Source of the DNA: Mycolicibacter minnesotensis | GTDB taxonomy: Bacteria > Actinomycetota > Actinomycetes > Mycobacteriales > Mycobacteriaceae | Assembly (NCBI RefSeq): GCF_010731755.1 | Contig: NZ_AP022589.1 | Span: forward strand, 1,364,001-1,428,000 | Direction of reading: 5' to 3' | DNA: 64,000 nt | Part shown: positions 30,108 to 37,498 of the stretch, one piece after another | How positions within the stretch are numbered: position 1 is the first letter of the stretch | Layout of the letters: each line of letters starts with the position of its first letter | Position numbers and translations under genes: made by a program | Notes under the pieces: generated by a model | Database searches by the model: none | Told to the model about the DNA's origin: nothing | Seen by the model: only the letters and a program-made list of their open reading frames with translations

Positions 30108-31043
30108 ATGGGCAGGATCTACGACAACGTCACCGAGCTGATCGGCCATACCCCGCTGGTGCGGCTCAACCGTCTGACCAAGGGTCTGGGTGCCCAAGTG
30201 GTGGCCAAACTCGAGTTCTACAACCCCGCCAACAGCGTCAAGGACCGTATCGGCGTCGCGATCATCGATGCCGCCGAGAACTCCGGCCAGCTGCGCCCGG
30301 GCGGAACCATTGTCGAAGCCACCAGCGGGAACACCGGTATCGCCCTGGCGATGGTCGGCGCCGCCCGCGGCTACAAGGTGATCCTGACCATGCCGGACAC
30401 CATGTCCACCGAGCGGCGGGTCATGCTGCGCGCCTACGGCGCGGAGATCGTGCTGACCCCCGGCTCTGAGGGCATGGCCGGTGCGGTGGCCAAGGCCAAG
30501 CAGATCGTCGCCGACACCCACAACGCCCTGTCTGCCAACCAATTCGCCAATCCGGCCAACCCGGCCATTCACGAGCGGACCACCGGCGAGGAGGTGTGGA
30601 AGGACACCGGCGGCGCGGTCGACATCTTCGTCGCCGGCATCGGTACCGGCGGCACGCTGACCGGTGTGTCACACACCCTCAAAGCTCACAAGCCTGAGGT
30701 TCAGATCGTCGGTGTGGAGCCCAAGGACTCCGCGATCCTGCATGGCGCCGACCCCGGACCGCACAAGATCCAGGGCCTTGGGGCCAACTTCGTACCCGAG
30801 GTGCTCGACCGCGACTGCTATGACGAGATCATCGACGCCCAGTTCGACGACGCGATCCGCGTGGCGCGGGCGCTGGGCACCGAGGAAGGGATCCTCGGCG
30901 GAATCTCGGCCGGCGCCAATGTCTGGGCCGCCCTGGAACTGGCAAAACGACCCGAAAATGCCGGGAAGCTGATCGTGGTGGTGGTCCCGGACTTCGGCGA
31001 GCGCTACATCTCCACGGCGCTGTTCGAGCACATTCGGGAATGA
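30108..31043 (+). CDS. cysK: Cysteine synthase (O-acetylserine sulfhydrylase)
   Basis: 311-residue PLP enzyme making cysteine from O-acetylserine and sulfide. PLP lysine in [11 protein letters not shown], the substrate loop [17 protein letters not shown] and the phosphate loop [11 protein letters not shown] are intact. A ribosome site (AGGAAAGG) precedes ATG 30108. Its stop overlaps the cysE start (ATGA), so substrate supply and synthesis are co-translated, all downstream of the desulfurase encapsulin. Confidence 0.95.
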   Translation: MGRIYDNVTELIGHTPLVRLNRLTKGLGAQVVAKLEFYNPANSVKDRIGVAIIDAAENSGQLRPGGTIVEATSGNTGIALAMVGAARGYKVILTMPDTMSTERRVMLRAYGAEIVLTPGSEGMAGAVAKAKQIVADTHNALSANQFANPANPAIHERTTGEEVWKDTGGAVDIFVAGIGTGGTLTGVSHTLKAHKPEVQIVGVEPKDSAILHGADPGPHKIQGLGANFVPEVLDRDCYDEIIDAQFDDAIRVARALGTEEGILGGISAGANVWAALELAKRPENAGKLIVVVVPDFGERYISTALFEHIRE

Positions 31044-31639
31044 TCACGCCGATGTGGGGTGTGTGGGCGACAGTGCGCGAGGACCTGCGCAACGCGCGCA
31101 ACCATGATCCCGCCGCGCGTGGGGACTTCGAGAACGCCTTGGTCTACTCGGGCCTGCATGCGATCTGGTCGTATCGGGTGGCGCACCGCCTGTGGGCCAA
31201 GCCCGCCCTGCGTGGGGTTGCTCGTGTGTTGGCCCAGGCCACCCGATTCGCTACCGGTATCGAGATTCACCCGGGCGCAAGCATCGGCCGGAGGTTTTTC
31301 ATCGACCACGGCCTGGGTGTGGTGATCGGTGAGACCACCGAGATCGGCGATGACGTCATGGTCTACCACGGCGTCACGCTCGGCGGTCGCTCACTGAGTC
31401 ACGGCAAGCGCCACCCGACCATCGGCAACGGTGTCACGGTGGGCGCCGGCGCCAAGGTTCTCGGTCCCATAACTATCGGCGATGGCAGCGCTATCGGCGC
31501 CAATGCCGTTGTTACTCAAAATGTTCCGGCAGACTGCATCGCCACCGGAATCCCGGCCGCGGTGCGCCATCGCACCGAGAAGCAGCGGGAACCGCTGGTG
31601 GATCCGACCACCTACATCGACCCGGCTATGTATATCTGA
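31040..31639 (+). CDS. cysE: Serine O-acetyltransferase
   Basis: 199 residues, a short (EpsC-type) CysE with the left-handed beta-helix acyltransferase signature [43 protein letters not shown] and [14 protein letters not shown]. It makes O-acetylserine from serine and acetyl-CoA. It ends in IDPAMYI, consistent with the C-terminal isoleucine by which CysE docks into CysK. An ATG at 31052 is an alternative start. Confidence 0.94.
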   Translation: MITPMWGVWATVREDLRNARNHDPAARGDFENALVYSGLHAIWSYRVAHRLWAKPALRGVARVLAQATRFATGIEIHPGASIGRRFFIDHGLGVVIGETTEIGDDVMVYHGVTLGGRSLSHGKRHPTIGNGVTVGAGAKVLGPITIGDGSAIGANAVVTQNVPADCIATGIPAAVRHRTEKQREPLVDPTTYIDPAMYI

Positions 31640-31643
31640 GGGG

Positions 31644-32429
31644 TCAAGACGCGGGTTCCACGGCGACCACATAGTCGTGGCCGTGCCGCAGACCGCCGTC
31701 GCGCGCAAGGACGAGCAGTGCTCGCAGCCGCAGTTCTTCGACATAGTGCAGCATCGAGTTGCCGAGCGGGACGGAGCCGAAACGCTCTAAGCGCCTGCGG
31801 CACATATCAAGCTGGCCGTTGACGTGGCGGGCACCGTAGCGGATCGGAAATCGCCGACTTTCCAGAATCCGGAACCCAGCCCGCTCCAGGTGCCGCAACA
31901 CCCAGTCCAGGGGAAATTCCCGATAGGTGCGCTCACCGGCCAACAGCAGGCATGCATCGCGCACCCTGCCGATCTCCCAGATGATGCGGCCGCTGTCGGT
32001 GGTGGGCTCGTACTGAACGTAGGGCTCCAGCCCGGTGACATAGAGACGGCCGCCGTCGGCGACCAGGGGGCGCAGCCTTTCGAATACCTGGCCTTGCCAG
32101 TACGGGGCAAAGCCCTCGATCGCGCCGACAAGGTAGTCCACCAGGACGGTGTCGAATGTCTCTCCGGCGAGCAGACTTTCATCGATCCAGTTGCCCACCA
32201 CCAACCGGTCTTGCGGCCGGATCCCGTCGCCCAGTGCCGCGCGCGTCGCCTCGGCCATGCTGGGCGCGGCGGTGACGGCCGTCCAACTGTCGGTCGACAG
32301 AGCCTGAATCCACTGCAGCGATTTCACCCCCGCGCCGGCATCCAACACGGCACCCCAGGGCCGGTCGCCGTGCACGGCCTCGACGTGCCGAAAGAGCGCC
32401 GAGACGGCGGGTTTGGGATCGGCGTACAA
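31644..32429 (-). CDS. Class I SAM-dependent methyltransferase-like protein
   Basis: 261 residues with a Rossmann motif I, AVLDAGAGVKSLQWIQAL, and a spermidine-synthase-like acidic strand FDTVLVDYLVGAIEGF. The start is TTG at 32429, the first possible after an in-frame stop, with only a weak ribosome site. It converges with cysE. A Zur-like palindrome lies about 60 bases upstream. The substrate is unknown. Confidence 0.78.
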   Translation of the reverse strand: MYADPKPAVSALFRHVEAVHGDRPWGAVLDAGAGVKSLQWIQALSTDSWTAVTAAPSMAEATRAALGDGIRPQDRLVVGNWIDESLLAGETFDTVLVDYLVGAIEGFAPYWQGQVFERLRPLVADGGRLYVTGLEPYVQYEPTTDSGRIIWEIGRVRDACLLLAGERTYREFPLDWVLRHLERAGFRILESRRFPIRYGARHVNGQLDMCRRRLERFGSVPLGNSMLHYVEELRLRALLVLARDGGLRHGHDYVVAVEPAS

Positions 32430-32485
32430 GAATCACTCACTTCGGCCAGGGACATGCGCGAAGTCAGGGTAACCCGATCCCCCAC

Positions 32486-32508
32486 TTATTGACAATCGTT
32501 TCCAATAA
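32486..32508. promoter_or_regulatory. Candidate Zur/Fur-family operator
   Basis: A 23-base imperfect palindrome with TTATTG and CAATAA ends around ACAATCGTTTC. Seventeen central bases differ at three positions from the mycobacterial Zur-box pattern TTGAAAATCATTTTCAA. It lies between the methyltransferase start and the 3' end of the TetR gene, so the methyltransferase is the likely target. Confidence 0.4.
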
Positions 32509-32517
32509 GGCGGGCGG

Positions 32518-33153
32518 TTAGCCGATGTGAGTTCGGATGCCGGCCAGCAGCAGGTCGAGGGCGCCGGCGAATTCTTCGGTCGCGCTCGAGCGCTGGCTGA
32601 CCCTGCTCAGGGCCGCGATGTGCCGATGCTCGTCGCCGGCCAATTCGCTGATCCGTCCGGCGATCTCACGCTGCGATTGGTCACGATCACCACCGGATGC
32701 CGGCCCGGCCAACTCCACTTGCGCACTGCCCATCACCAGACTCAGCACGGCCCGGAACGCAACCAGCAGCCTGCCCTCAGACAGTCCGCCACGACTCAGT
32801 GCATCGATCAGGTACTCGGCCGTCGGGTAACTCGAAGGCGAGATCGTCCGGCGGGTCAGGACCAGCGGAATCGCGTTGGGGTGGCTGCGGACTGCCTGCC
32901 ACATCGCCGTCGCGATCGACCGCACGTCATCTGCCCACCCGGCACTCGCCGGCGGAATCTCGACCCCGGCGATCACCGCCTCGGCAACCAGATCCTCCAG
33001 CCCCTCGCGGTTGGGCACGTAGTTATAGAGCGTCATCGGGCCGGTGCCCAACGCCGCGGCCAGCGACCGCATGCTCAGGCCGGATAAGCCCTCGCCATCA
33101 ACAATGCGCAGCGCCGCCGCCTGAACTTCGGCCAGCGTGAATCGGGGCCGCAT
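32518..33153 (-). CDS. TetR-family transcriptional repressor
   Basis: 211 residues. The N-terminal helix-turn-helix reads FTLAEVQAAALRIVDGEGLS, then MRSLAAALGTGPMTLYNYVP, followed by a ligand-binding domain of the TetR_C type. ATG at 33153 is chosen for the GAGGAAGG sequence just upstream. It is divergent from a hydrolase gene, and two matching palindromes in the shared gap are its likely operators, giving autoregulation. Confidence 0.92.
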   Translation of the reverse strand: MRPRFTLAEVQAAALRIVDGEGLSGLSMRSLAAALGTGPMTLYNYVPNREGLEDLVAEAVIAGVEIPPASAGWADDVRSIATAMWQAVRSHPNAIPLVLTRRTISPSSYPTAEYLIDALSRGGLSEGRLLVAFRAVLSLVMGSAQVELAGPASGGDRDQSQREIAGRISELAGDEHRHIAALSRVSQRSSATEEFAGALDLLLAGIRTHIG

Positions 33154-33171
33154 CGCCACCTTCCTCTTGAC

Positions 33172-33211
33172 ACGTACGTTGTACGTAATATACAACACGT
33201 ACATCGTACGT
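33172..33211. promoter_or_regulatory. Twin palindromic operators in the TetR-hydrolase gap
   Basis: Two copies of ACGTAC-NNN-GTACGT lie at 33172-33186 and 33197-33211, with centres 25 bases apart and AT-rich promoter-like sequence between. The second ends at the hydrolase leader. Each half-site is perfect in both copies. This is the expected layout for a TetR repressor controlling both divergent genes. Confidence 0.8.
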
Positions 33212-33226
33212 ATGAAAGGAATTCGC

Positions 33227-34123
33227 ATGGTTCCGCACACCATCAACACGGAGTTCAGCTCGCAGGGCACGCGGTGCGCCGCGTGGCTCACCCTTCCGCC
33301 GCGACCGGGGCCGCATCCGGTGGTCGTTCTGGCCCACGGATTCGGGGCAAACCACACCATGTCGCTCGCCCAGTACGAGCACCACTTCGCCGGGTCCGGT
33401 ATCGCGACGCTGGCGTTCGACTACCGCCACACCGGCGACTCCTGCGGGCTTCCCCGGCAGCGCCTGAGCCTGCGCAGTCACCGTCGGGACATCCGCGCAG
33501 CGATCGACTTCGCCCGTCGCCGGCCCGAATTGGACTCCACCCGGATCGCATTGTGGGGCACCAGCCTGGGCGCGATGCACGCGCTCAAGGTCGCCGCCGG
33601 GCGGCACGACCTGGCCGCTGTCGTGGTGCAGTGCCCCATCGTCGACGGACCGGCGACGCTGCGCCAACTCGGGACAGGCGCAGCTCTGCGGCTCGGTCCG
33701 GCGATACTCGCCGATACGGCCCGGCGCCTGGTCGGCGCCACCCCGCACTACGTTCCCATCGTGGGCCCACCAGGTAGCACGGCCGCGGTCACGGCCGCCG
33801 GCGCCCTGCAGGGGTGGAACGGCGTGGTCTCGCCCGGCGGATCATTCGACAACAGGGTGGGCGCCTCGGATGTACTCGGTATCGCGTTCACCAGCGCCCT
33901 GCGGTCGGCCCGCGAGATCGCCGCACCGTTGCTGGTGTGCGTGTCTCAGCGCGACAACCTGATGGACCCACGGCACGCCCTCACCGTGGCACAGCGCGCC
34001 CCTCGCGGACAGGCCCGCCACTACGACAGTGATCACTTCGAGGTCTACCACCCGCCGCTGCTGGACAGGCTTCTGATTGATCAGACCGATTTCCTGCAGG
34101 GATGCTTCAATGCAATCGCATAA
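33227..34123 (+). CDS. Alpha/beta hydrolase
   Basis: 298 residues. It has the oxyanion-side HGFGANHTM, the nucleophile elbow ALWGTSLGAMHAL (Ser in GxSxG) and a late acid/histidine pair in RDNLMD and SDHFEVYHPP. I chose ATG 33227 because AAGGA lies six bases upstream; ATG 33212 is an alternative. The TetR repressor beside it and the following DinB-like gene (14-base overlap) suggest an inducible detoxification or catabolic unit. The substrate is unknown. Confidence 0.88.
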   Translation: MVPHTINTEFSSQGTRCAAWLTLPPRPGPHPVVVLAHGFGANHTMSLAQYEHHFAGSGIATLAFDYRHTGDSCGLPRQRLSLRSHRRDIRAAIDFARRRPELDSTRIALWGTSLGAMHALKVAAGRHDLAAVVVQCPIVDGPATLRQLGTGAALRLGPAILADTARRLVGATPHYVPIVGPPGSTAAVTAAGALQGWNGVVSPGGSFDNRVGASDVLGIAFTSALRSAREIAAPLLVCVSQRDNLMDPRHALTVAQRAPRGQARHYDSDHFEVYHPPLLDRLLIDQTDFLQGCFNAIA

Positions 34124-34757
34124 GTTGCTGTACGACAACGACATCCGGTTTCTCGCAGCAGCCGGGGAATGGACACCGGCACAGTGGGCGCAGCCGAGTC
34201 TGTGTACGCATTGGACCAACCACGATGTGTTGGCGCATCTGGCACTGGGCTATCGCGCCTCAGGCACACAGATGGGGTTGGAGACGCTGCGTCGTGGCTG
34301 GTCGTTCGACCGGGCCAATGCCGTTCTTGCGCAACGACTTGCCCAACGTCGATCACCGGCGGAGCTGCTCGAGGACTTTGCCGCCGGGATGTCGGCACCG
34401 CGCGGCTTGGGCAGAATCTTCCCACGGCGGCTACTCCTGGGCGATCACGTGATCCACGAGTTGGACATCCGCTTTGCCTCAGGCCTGGACTCTACCGCCG
34501 GGCCGGCACAGCTGATCGCCGTACTGGCCGCCCAGGTGCATCTGCCGAACCCGTTCATCCCGTCTAGGGCATGGGCTCGCGGTCTGTCGTTGCGCGCCGA
34601 CGACGTCGGGTGGACGCACGGATCCGGCCCCTGCGTCCGCGGAGCCGCGGCACACCTGGCCTCGGTTTTAGCGGGCCGCCCGTGGGCGCTGCGGCATCTC
34701 GATGGAGACGGCGTGGACGTGCTGCGAGAACGGTTGGCCCGAGCTCACACGGCCTGA
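34110..34757 (+). CDS. Maleylpyruvate isomerase / DinB-superfamily protein
   Basis: 215 residues of the mycothiol-dependent maleylpyruvate isomerase N-terminal type, a four-helix bundle. Metal-ligand-type histidines are in THWTNHDVLAHLALG and GDHVIHELDIRF. It overlaps the hydrolase stop by 14 bases. Its last codon and stop (GCCTGA) form the left end of the direct repeat bounding the tRNA-linked element, so the element inserted right at its stop codon. Confidence 0.8.
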   Translation: MQSHKLLYDNDIRFLAAAGEWTPAQWAQPSLCTHWTNHDVLAHLALGYRASGTQMGLETLRRGWSFDRANAVLAQRLAQRRSPAELLEDFAAGMSAPRGLGRIFPRRLLLGDHVIHELDIRFASGLDSTAGPAQLIAVLAAQVHLPNPFIPSRAWARGLSLRADDVGWTHGSGPCVRGAAAHLASVLAGRPWALRHLDGDGVDVLRERLARAHTA

Positions 34758-34788
34758 ACTGCAAAAACACCGGAGCCACCTAGGAGAA
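34752..34788. repeat. Left attachment-site repeat (copy of tRNA-Thr 3' end)
   Basis: GGAGCCACCTAGGAGAA at 34772-34788 is identical to the 3' end of the tRNA-Thr gene at 36102-36118. Twelve further bases (GCCTGAACTGCA) are shared upstream, at 34752 and 36085. This is the expected footprint of integration at a tRNA 3' end. Confidence 0.75.
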
Positions 34789-35007
34789 ACGCGACCAGGC
34801 GTTTCTCAGAACTCAGGGATTTCAGGTTGGCGCAGTTCAGGGGATCGATTACATGTTCGAATATGTCTCTGCGTGCAGGCACGCGCAGGGTTTCCGTGCC
34901 CTATCCGCGCCCCAACGACGTGTTTTCGCGCCTCGAAAGCACACGCTGCGCAGCCACACAGAAGCGGCCGAATCCATGCCCGAGCAGGAGCCGGTGCCGG
35001 TGTGCGA

Positions 35008-35646
35008 TCAGAAGTCGTACGCGGGCTCAGGGTCGAGGATCTTCGTGAACATCGCGACCAGGCCCACGAGATCGGACTCGGCACGTGCCGAGTGACAAGC
35101 GCCGTACAACTCGTCCCGGTCCGCCTTCTCCCAGTCGAGCCCAGAGCCTCGCTCCGACAACAGGAGATCGAAGAATTCACGCGTTGAGCGACCGTTGCCC
35201 TCGCGGAACGGGTGGGCATAGTTAACGTAGTCGTATAGGTATGCGACCTTGCCAGCGAGATCGCCGTCATCGACTGCCCTGAGCCGGTCGAGTCGGTAAG
35301 TCTCTGCGGCGACATGCTCCATGGGCCAGCTAATACTGTCCGGCGGGCAGAAAGACTCGCCCTTCTTCTCAATGCCGACCGTCCGCAGGTCGCCCGCCCA
35401 GACATAAACATCCTGGAATAACTGGCGGTGAATCGCCCGCAGATATGCGAGATCGTAAGTGCGGTCGCCTAGCAGATCAGGGTCTTCGCGGAGTTCGATC
35501 ACCCGGGCCTCAACAAGATCGTTCTCGGCATCAGCCAGTTCGGCACGCGTTCGCGCGCCGACCCGATTCCTCAAGACGGAGGTACCTGGGATGAAGTAGC
35601 CCTGCCAGTTCCGTTGGTGATCGCCGGTGTCCCAGGGATGCGGCAC
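35008..35646 (-). CDS. fic: Fic-domain toxin (AMP/UMP-transferase)
   Basis: 212 residues. The Fic active-site motif HPFREGNGRSTREF is complete, preceded by the FVWAGDLRTVGI-like flap and substrate loop (DVYVWAGDLRTVGIEKKGESF). Fic enzymes modify targets with AMP or another phosphate-containing group; intact motifs predict activity. The protein has no N-terminal inhibitory helix of its own, so the separate upstream 65-residue protein is its likely antitoxin. Counterpart of Rv3641c. Confidence 0.92.
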   Translation of the reverse strand: MPHPWDTGDHQRNWQGYFIPGTSVLRNRVGARTRAELADAENDLVEARVIELREDPDLLGDRTYDLAYLRAIHRQLFQDVYVWAGDLRTVGIEKKGESFCPPDSISWPMEHVAAETYRLDRLRAVDDGDLAGKVAYLYDYVNYAHPFREGNGRSTREFFDLLLSERGSGLDWEKADRDELYGACHSARAESDLVGLVAMFTKILDPEPAYDF

Positions 35647-35657
35647 TCGAGGCCCGA

Positions 35658-35855
35658 TTACTGGATGCTGTACCGGCGACGGACGCGCTCCCCCAACTCA
35701 GCTGCGGTGATCTTCCCGCTGGCGTAGTCGTCCTGATCGGCACGGGTGGCCGCGGTGCTGCGGGCGCCCTCCAACTCGGTGTTGCGGCGGGTTGCCCTGA
35801 CAGTCCTGATGCGCCGCTTCGCCGCCTTCTGCAACTCGGTCACCTGGACAAACAC
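35658..35855 (-). CDS. Fic-associated antitoxin, VbhA-like
   Basis: 65 residues, directly upstream of fic (11-base gap). The C-terminal half DDYASGKITAAELGERVRRR matches the VbhA-type antitoxin helix pair. An ELEG near residue 30 looks like the Glu-Gly of the inhibitory helix, but the expected Ser/Thr is three residues before the Glu (T-E-L-E) rather than four. It should bind Fic and block the ATP site. Counterpart of Rv3642c. Confidence 0.75.
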   Translation of the reverse strand: MFVQVTELQKAAKRRIRTVRATRRNTELEGARSTAATRADQDDYASGKITAAELGERVRRRYSIQ

Positions 35856-35919
35856 CTCATCTCATCTCATTTGGCGGGTCCGACCAGGATAGTCGACAAA
35901 GGTGACATTGTAGGGAGGC

Positions 35920-36090
35920 TTGACCGTCAAGCAACAGGCCAGGCACAGCAGCAGCGAGATCACCCGGCGGCACCACGTCGAGCGGTCTGTGACGGTGCCC
36001 GACTACACCGCCGCACTGGACGAGGATTCGCGCCCTATCCGCGCCCTACAGGCCGTCAAAGAGGAACAGGCGGGTAGTTACCCCGCCTGA
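35920..36090 (+). pseudogene. C-terminal remnant of a phage-type tyrosine integrase
   Basis: A 56-codon frame, TTG to TGA, reads ARHSSSEITRRHHVER then TVPDYTAALDE. This resembles the last 60 residues of actinophage integrases, around and after the box II HxxR region, with the rest of the enzyme gone. It points toward and ends in the attachment repeat next to tRNA-Thr, the normal place of an integrase gene. Its position matches Rv3643. Confidence 0.6.
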
Positions 36091-36118
36091 ACTGCACGTT
36101 TGGAGCCACCTAGGAGAA
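36085..36118. repeat. Right attachment-site repeat at the tRNA-Thr 3' end
   Basis: The 17-base core 36102-36118 covers CCA, the acceptor 3' strand and part of the T arm of the tRNA gene. It is identical to 34772-34788. The flanking GCCTGAACTGCA is also duplicated. Confidence 0.75.
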
Positions 36119-36176
36119 TCGAACTCCTGACCTATTCATTACGAGTGAATTGCTCTACCGACTGAGCTAAGGTGGC
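36101..36176 (-). tRNA. tRNA-Thr (anticodon CGT)
   Basis: The minus strand gives a full cloverleaf: acceptor GCCACCT paired with AGGTGGC, D arm TAGCTCAGTCGGTAGAGCA, anticodon stem ATTCA/TGAAT with loop CTCGTAA (anticodon CGT), T arm with GTTCGATTC, and an encoded CCA at 36103-36101. It reads ACG threonine codons. Its 3' end is the integration site of the Fic element. Confidence 0.95.
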
Positions 36177-36205
36177 GCGCCCGCCGTAAACCGGGCCGGA
36201 TCAGT

Positions 36206-37432
36206 CTACAGGCCGTCGCGCAGGGCTTGTCCGACGGTGGCCACCATGGCGCCGACAGCGAATCGGGGCTTGACGTTGGCAGCCAGCGCGTCGCGGCATT
36301 CGAGCACCGCTTCGATGCAGCGCAGCAGCCGGTCCGGCGACGCGTGGGAGGCCATCGCCGCCACCGCATCGGTCATGTCCGGGTGATTGGGGCGGGCGAC
36401 ACCGGCGGGCGCGGCAGCGGCCAACAGGGCATCGCGAAAATAGGTGGCCAGATCAATCAGGGCCCGGTCCAGGGCATCACGTGAGGCCCGGGTCTGGCGC
36501 GACTTCTGCCGGCGCTCCAGGTCCTTGATCACCCCGGCAGTGCCCCTCAGGGTCCCGGCGGTGCCCTTTCCGGTTCCGCCGGCACCCAGTGCGGTGCGCA
36601 GTTCCTCGGTCTCGATCTCCGCGCGCTCGGAGGTCAGGTCCCGGGCTTCGGATTCCGCTGCGGCCACCAATTCGTCGACCGCGGTGAACGCCCGCGACGG
36701 GGTGGCCGCCTCACGCGCCAGCGACAGCGCCCGCTGGCGGCGCTGGCGGGCCTCCGGGTCGGTGGCCAACCTGCGGGCTCTACCCACGTGGCCACCGCTC
36801 ACCGCTGCCGCCCAGTCCGCCGTCTCGCGATCGAGCCCGTCGGCCTCGATCAGCACCTGGGCGATTGCTTCAGGAGGCGGTGTCACCAGGGCCACATGGC
36901 GGCACCTCGACCGCAGCGTGATCGCGATGTCTTCGGGGTCGACCGACGGGGCACACAACAAGAACACCGTCGACGGCGGCGGTTCCTCGACGACCTTCAA
37001 CAGCGCATTGGCCGCGCCTTCGGTAAGCCTGTCGGCATCCTCGACCACCACAATCTGCCAGCGGCCGGTGCCGGGGCGCCGCGACGCGGTCTGCACGATG
37101 GCCCGCATCTCGTCGACCCCGATGGACAGCCCCTCCGGTACCACCCGCCGCACATCCGCGTGGGTACCGGCCATCGTGGTGGTGCATGCCCGGCAATGAC
37201 CGCAGCCGGGTCCGCCGTCGGAATCGTCGGCGCTGCACTGCAACGCCGCGGCGAAACACACCGCCGCGATCGACCGACCCGATCCGGGCGGTCCGGTGAT
37301 CAGCCAGGCATGTGACATACCGCCCGCCGTCATGCCGCTGTGAGCCGAATCATGTCTGGCGGCCCGTGCTGCGGCCAGCAGCTCGGCTTCCACCGTCTGC
37401 TGACCCACCAAGCGCGCGAAAACCCCGGACAT
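36206..37432 (-). CDS. holB: DNA polymerase III delta' subunit
   Basis: 408-residue clamp-loader subunit. It has WLITGPPGSGRSIAAVCFAAAL (Walker A-like), the zinc-binding Cys cluster CGHCRAC, IVVVEDADRLTEGAANALLKVVEEPP (Walker B-like) and the SRC motif in LRSRCRHVAL. Consecutive ATGs at 37435 and 37432 are the likely starts. It is divergent from the adenylate cyclase gene, as Rv3644c is from Rv3645. Confidence 0.93.
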   Translation of the reverse strand: MSGVFARLVGQQTVEAELLAAARAARHDSAHSGMTAGGMSHAWLITGPPGSGRSIAAVCFAAALQCSADDSDGGPGCGHCRACTTTMAGTHADVRRVVPEGLSIGVDEMRAIVQTASRRPGTGRWQIVVVEDADRLTEGAANALLKVVEEPPPSTVFLLCAPSVDPEDIAITLRSRCRHVALVTPPPEAIAQVLIEADGLDRETADWAAAVSGGHVGRARRLATDPEARQRRQRALSLAREAATPSRAFTAVDELVAAAESEARDLTSERAEIETEELRTALGAGGTGKGTAGTLRGTAGVIKDLERRQKSRQTRASRDALDRALIDLATYFRDALLAAAAPAGVARPNHPDMTDAVAAMASHASPDRLLRCIEAVLECRDALAANVKPRFAVGAMVATVGQALRDGL

Positions 37433-37498
37433 CATCGGCCACAGTAGTGGCTTGACCGGACAATTGGACTCGGGCTTTGTCGTCTCGCCCGATACGGT

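Larger units (their letters stand above)
34772..36118. mobile_element. Small tRNA-Thr-integrated element carrying a Fic module
   Basis: About 1.35 kb bounded by a direct repeat of the tRNA-Thr 3' end. It holds a fic toxin gene, its small antitoxin gene and a C-terminal integrase remnant next to the tRNA. From 34789 to 35007 no gene is visible. M. tuberculosis has fic (Rv3641c), a small gene (Rv3642c) and a short ORF (Rv3643) at the same place before holB, so the insertion is probably ancient and fixed. Confidence 0.65.

Noticed and set aside
34789..35007. Short frames in the left part of the tRNA-linked element
   Set aside because: No ribosome site, no family match and several competing frames; treated as non-coding remnant.
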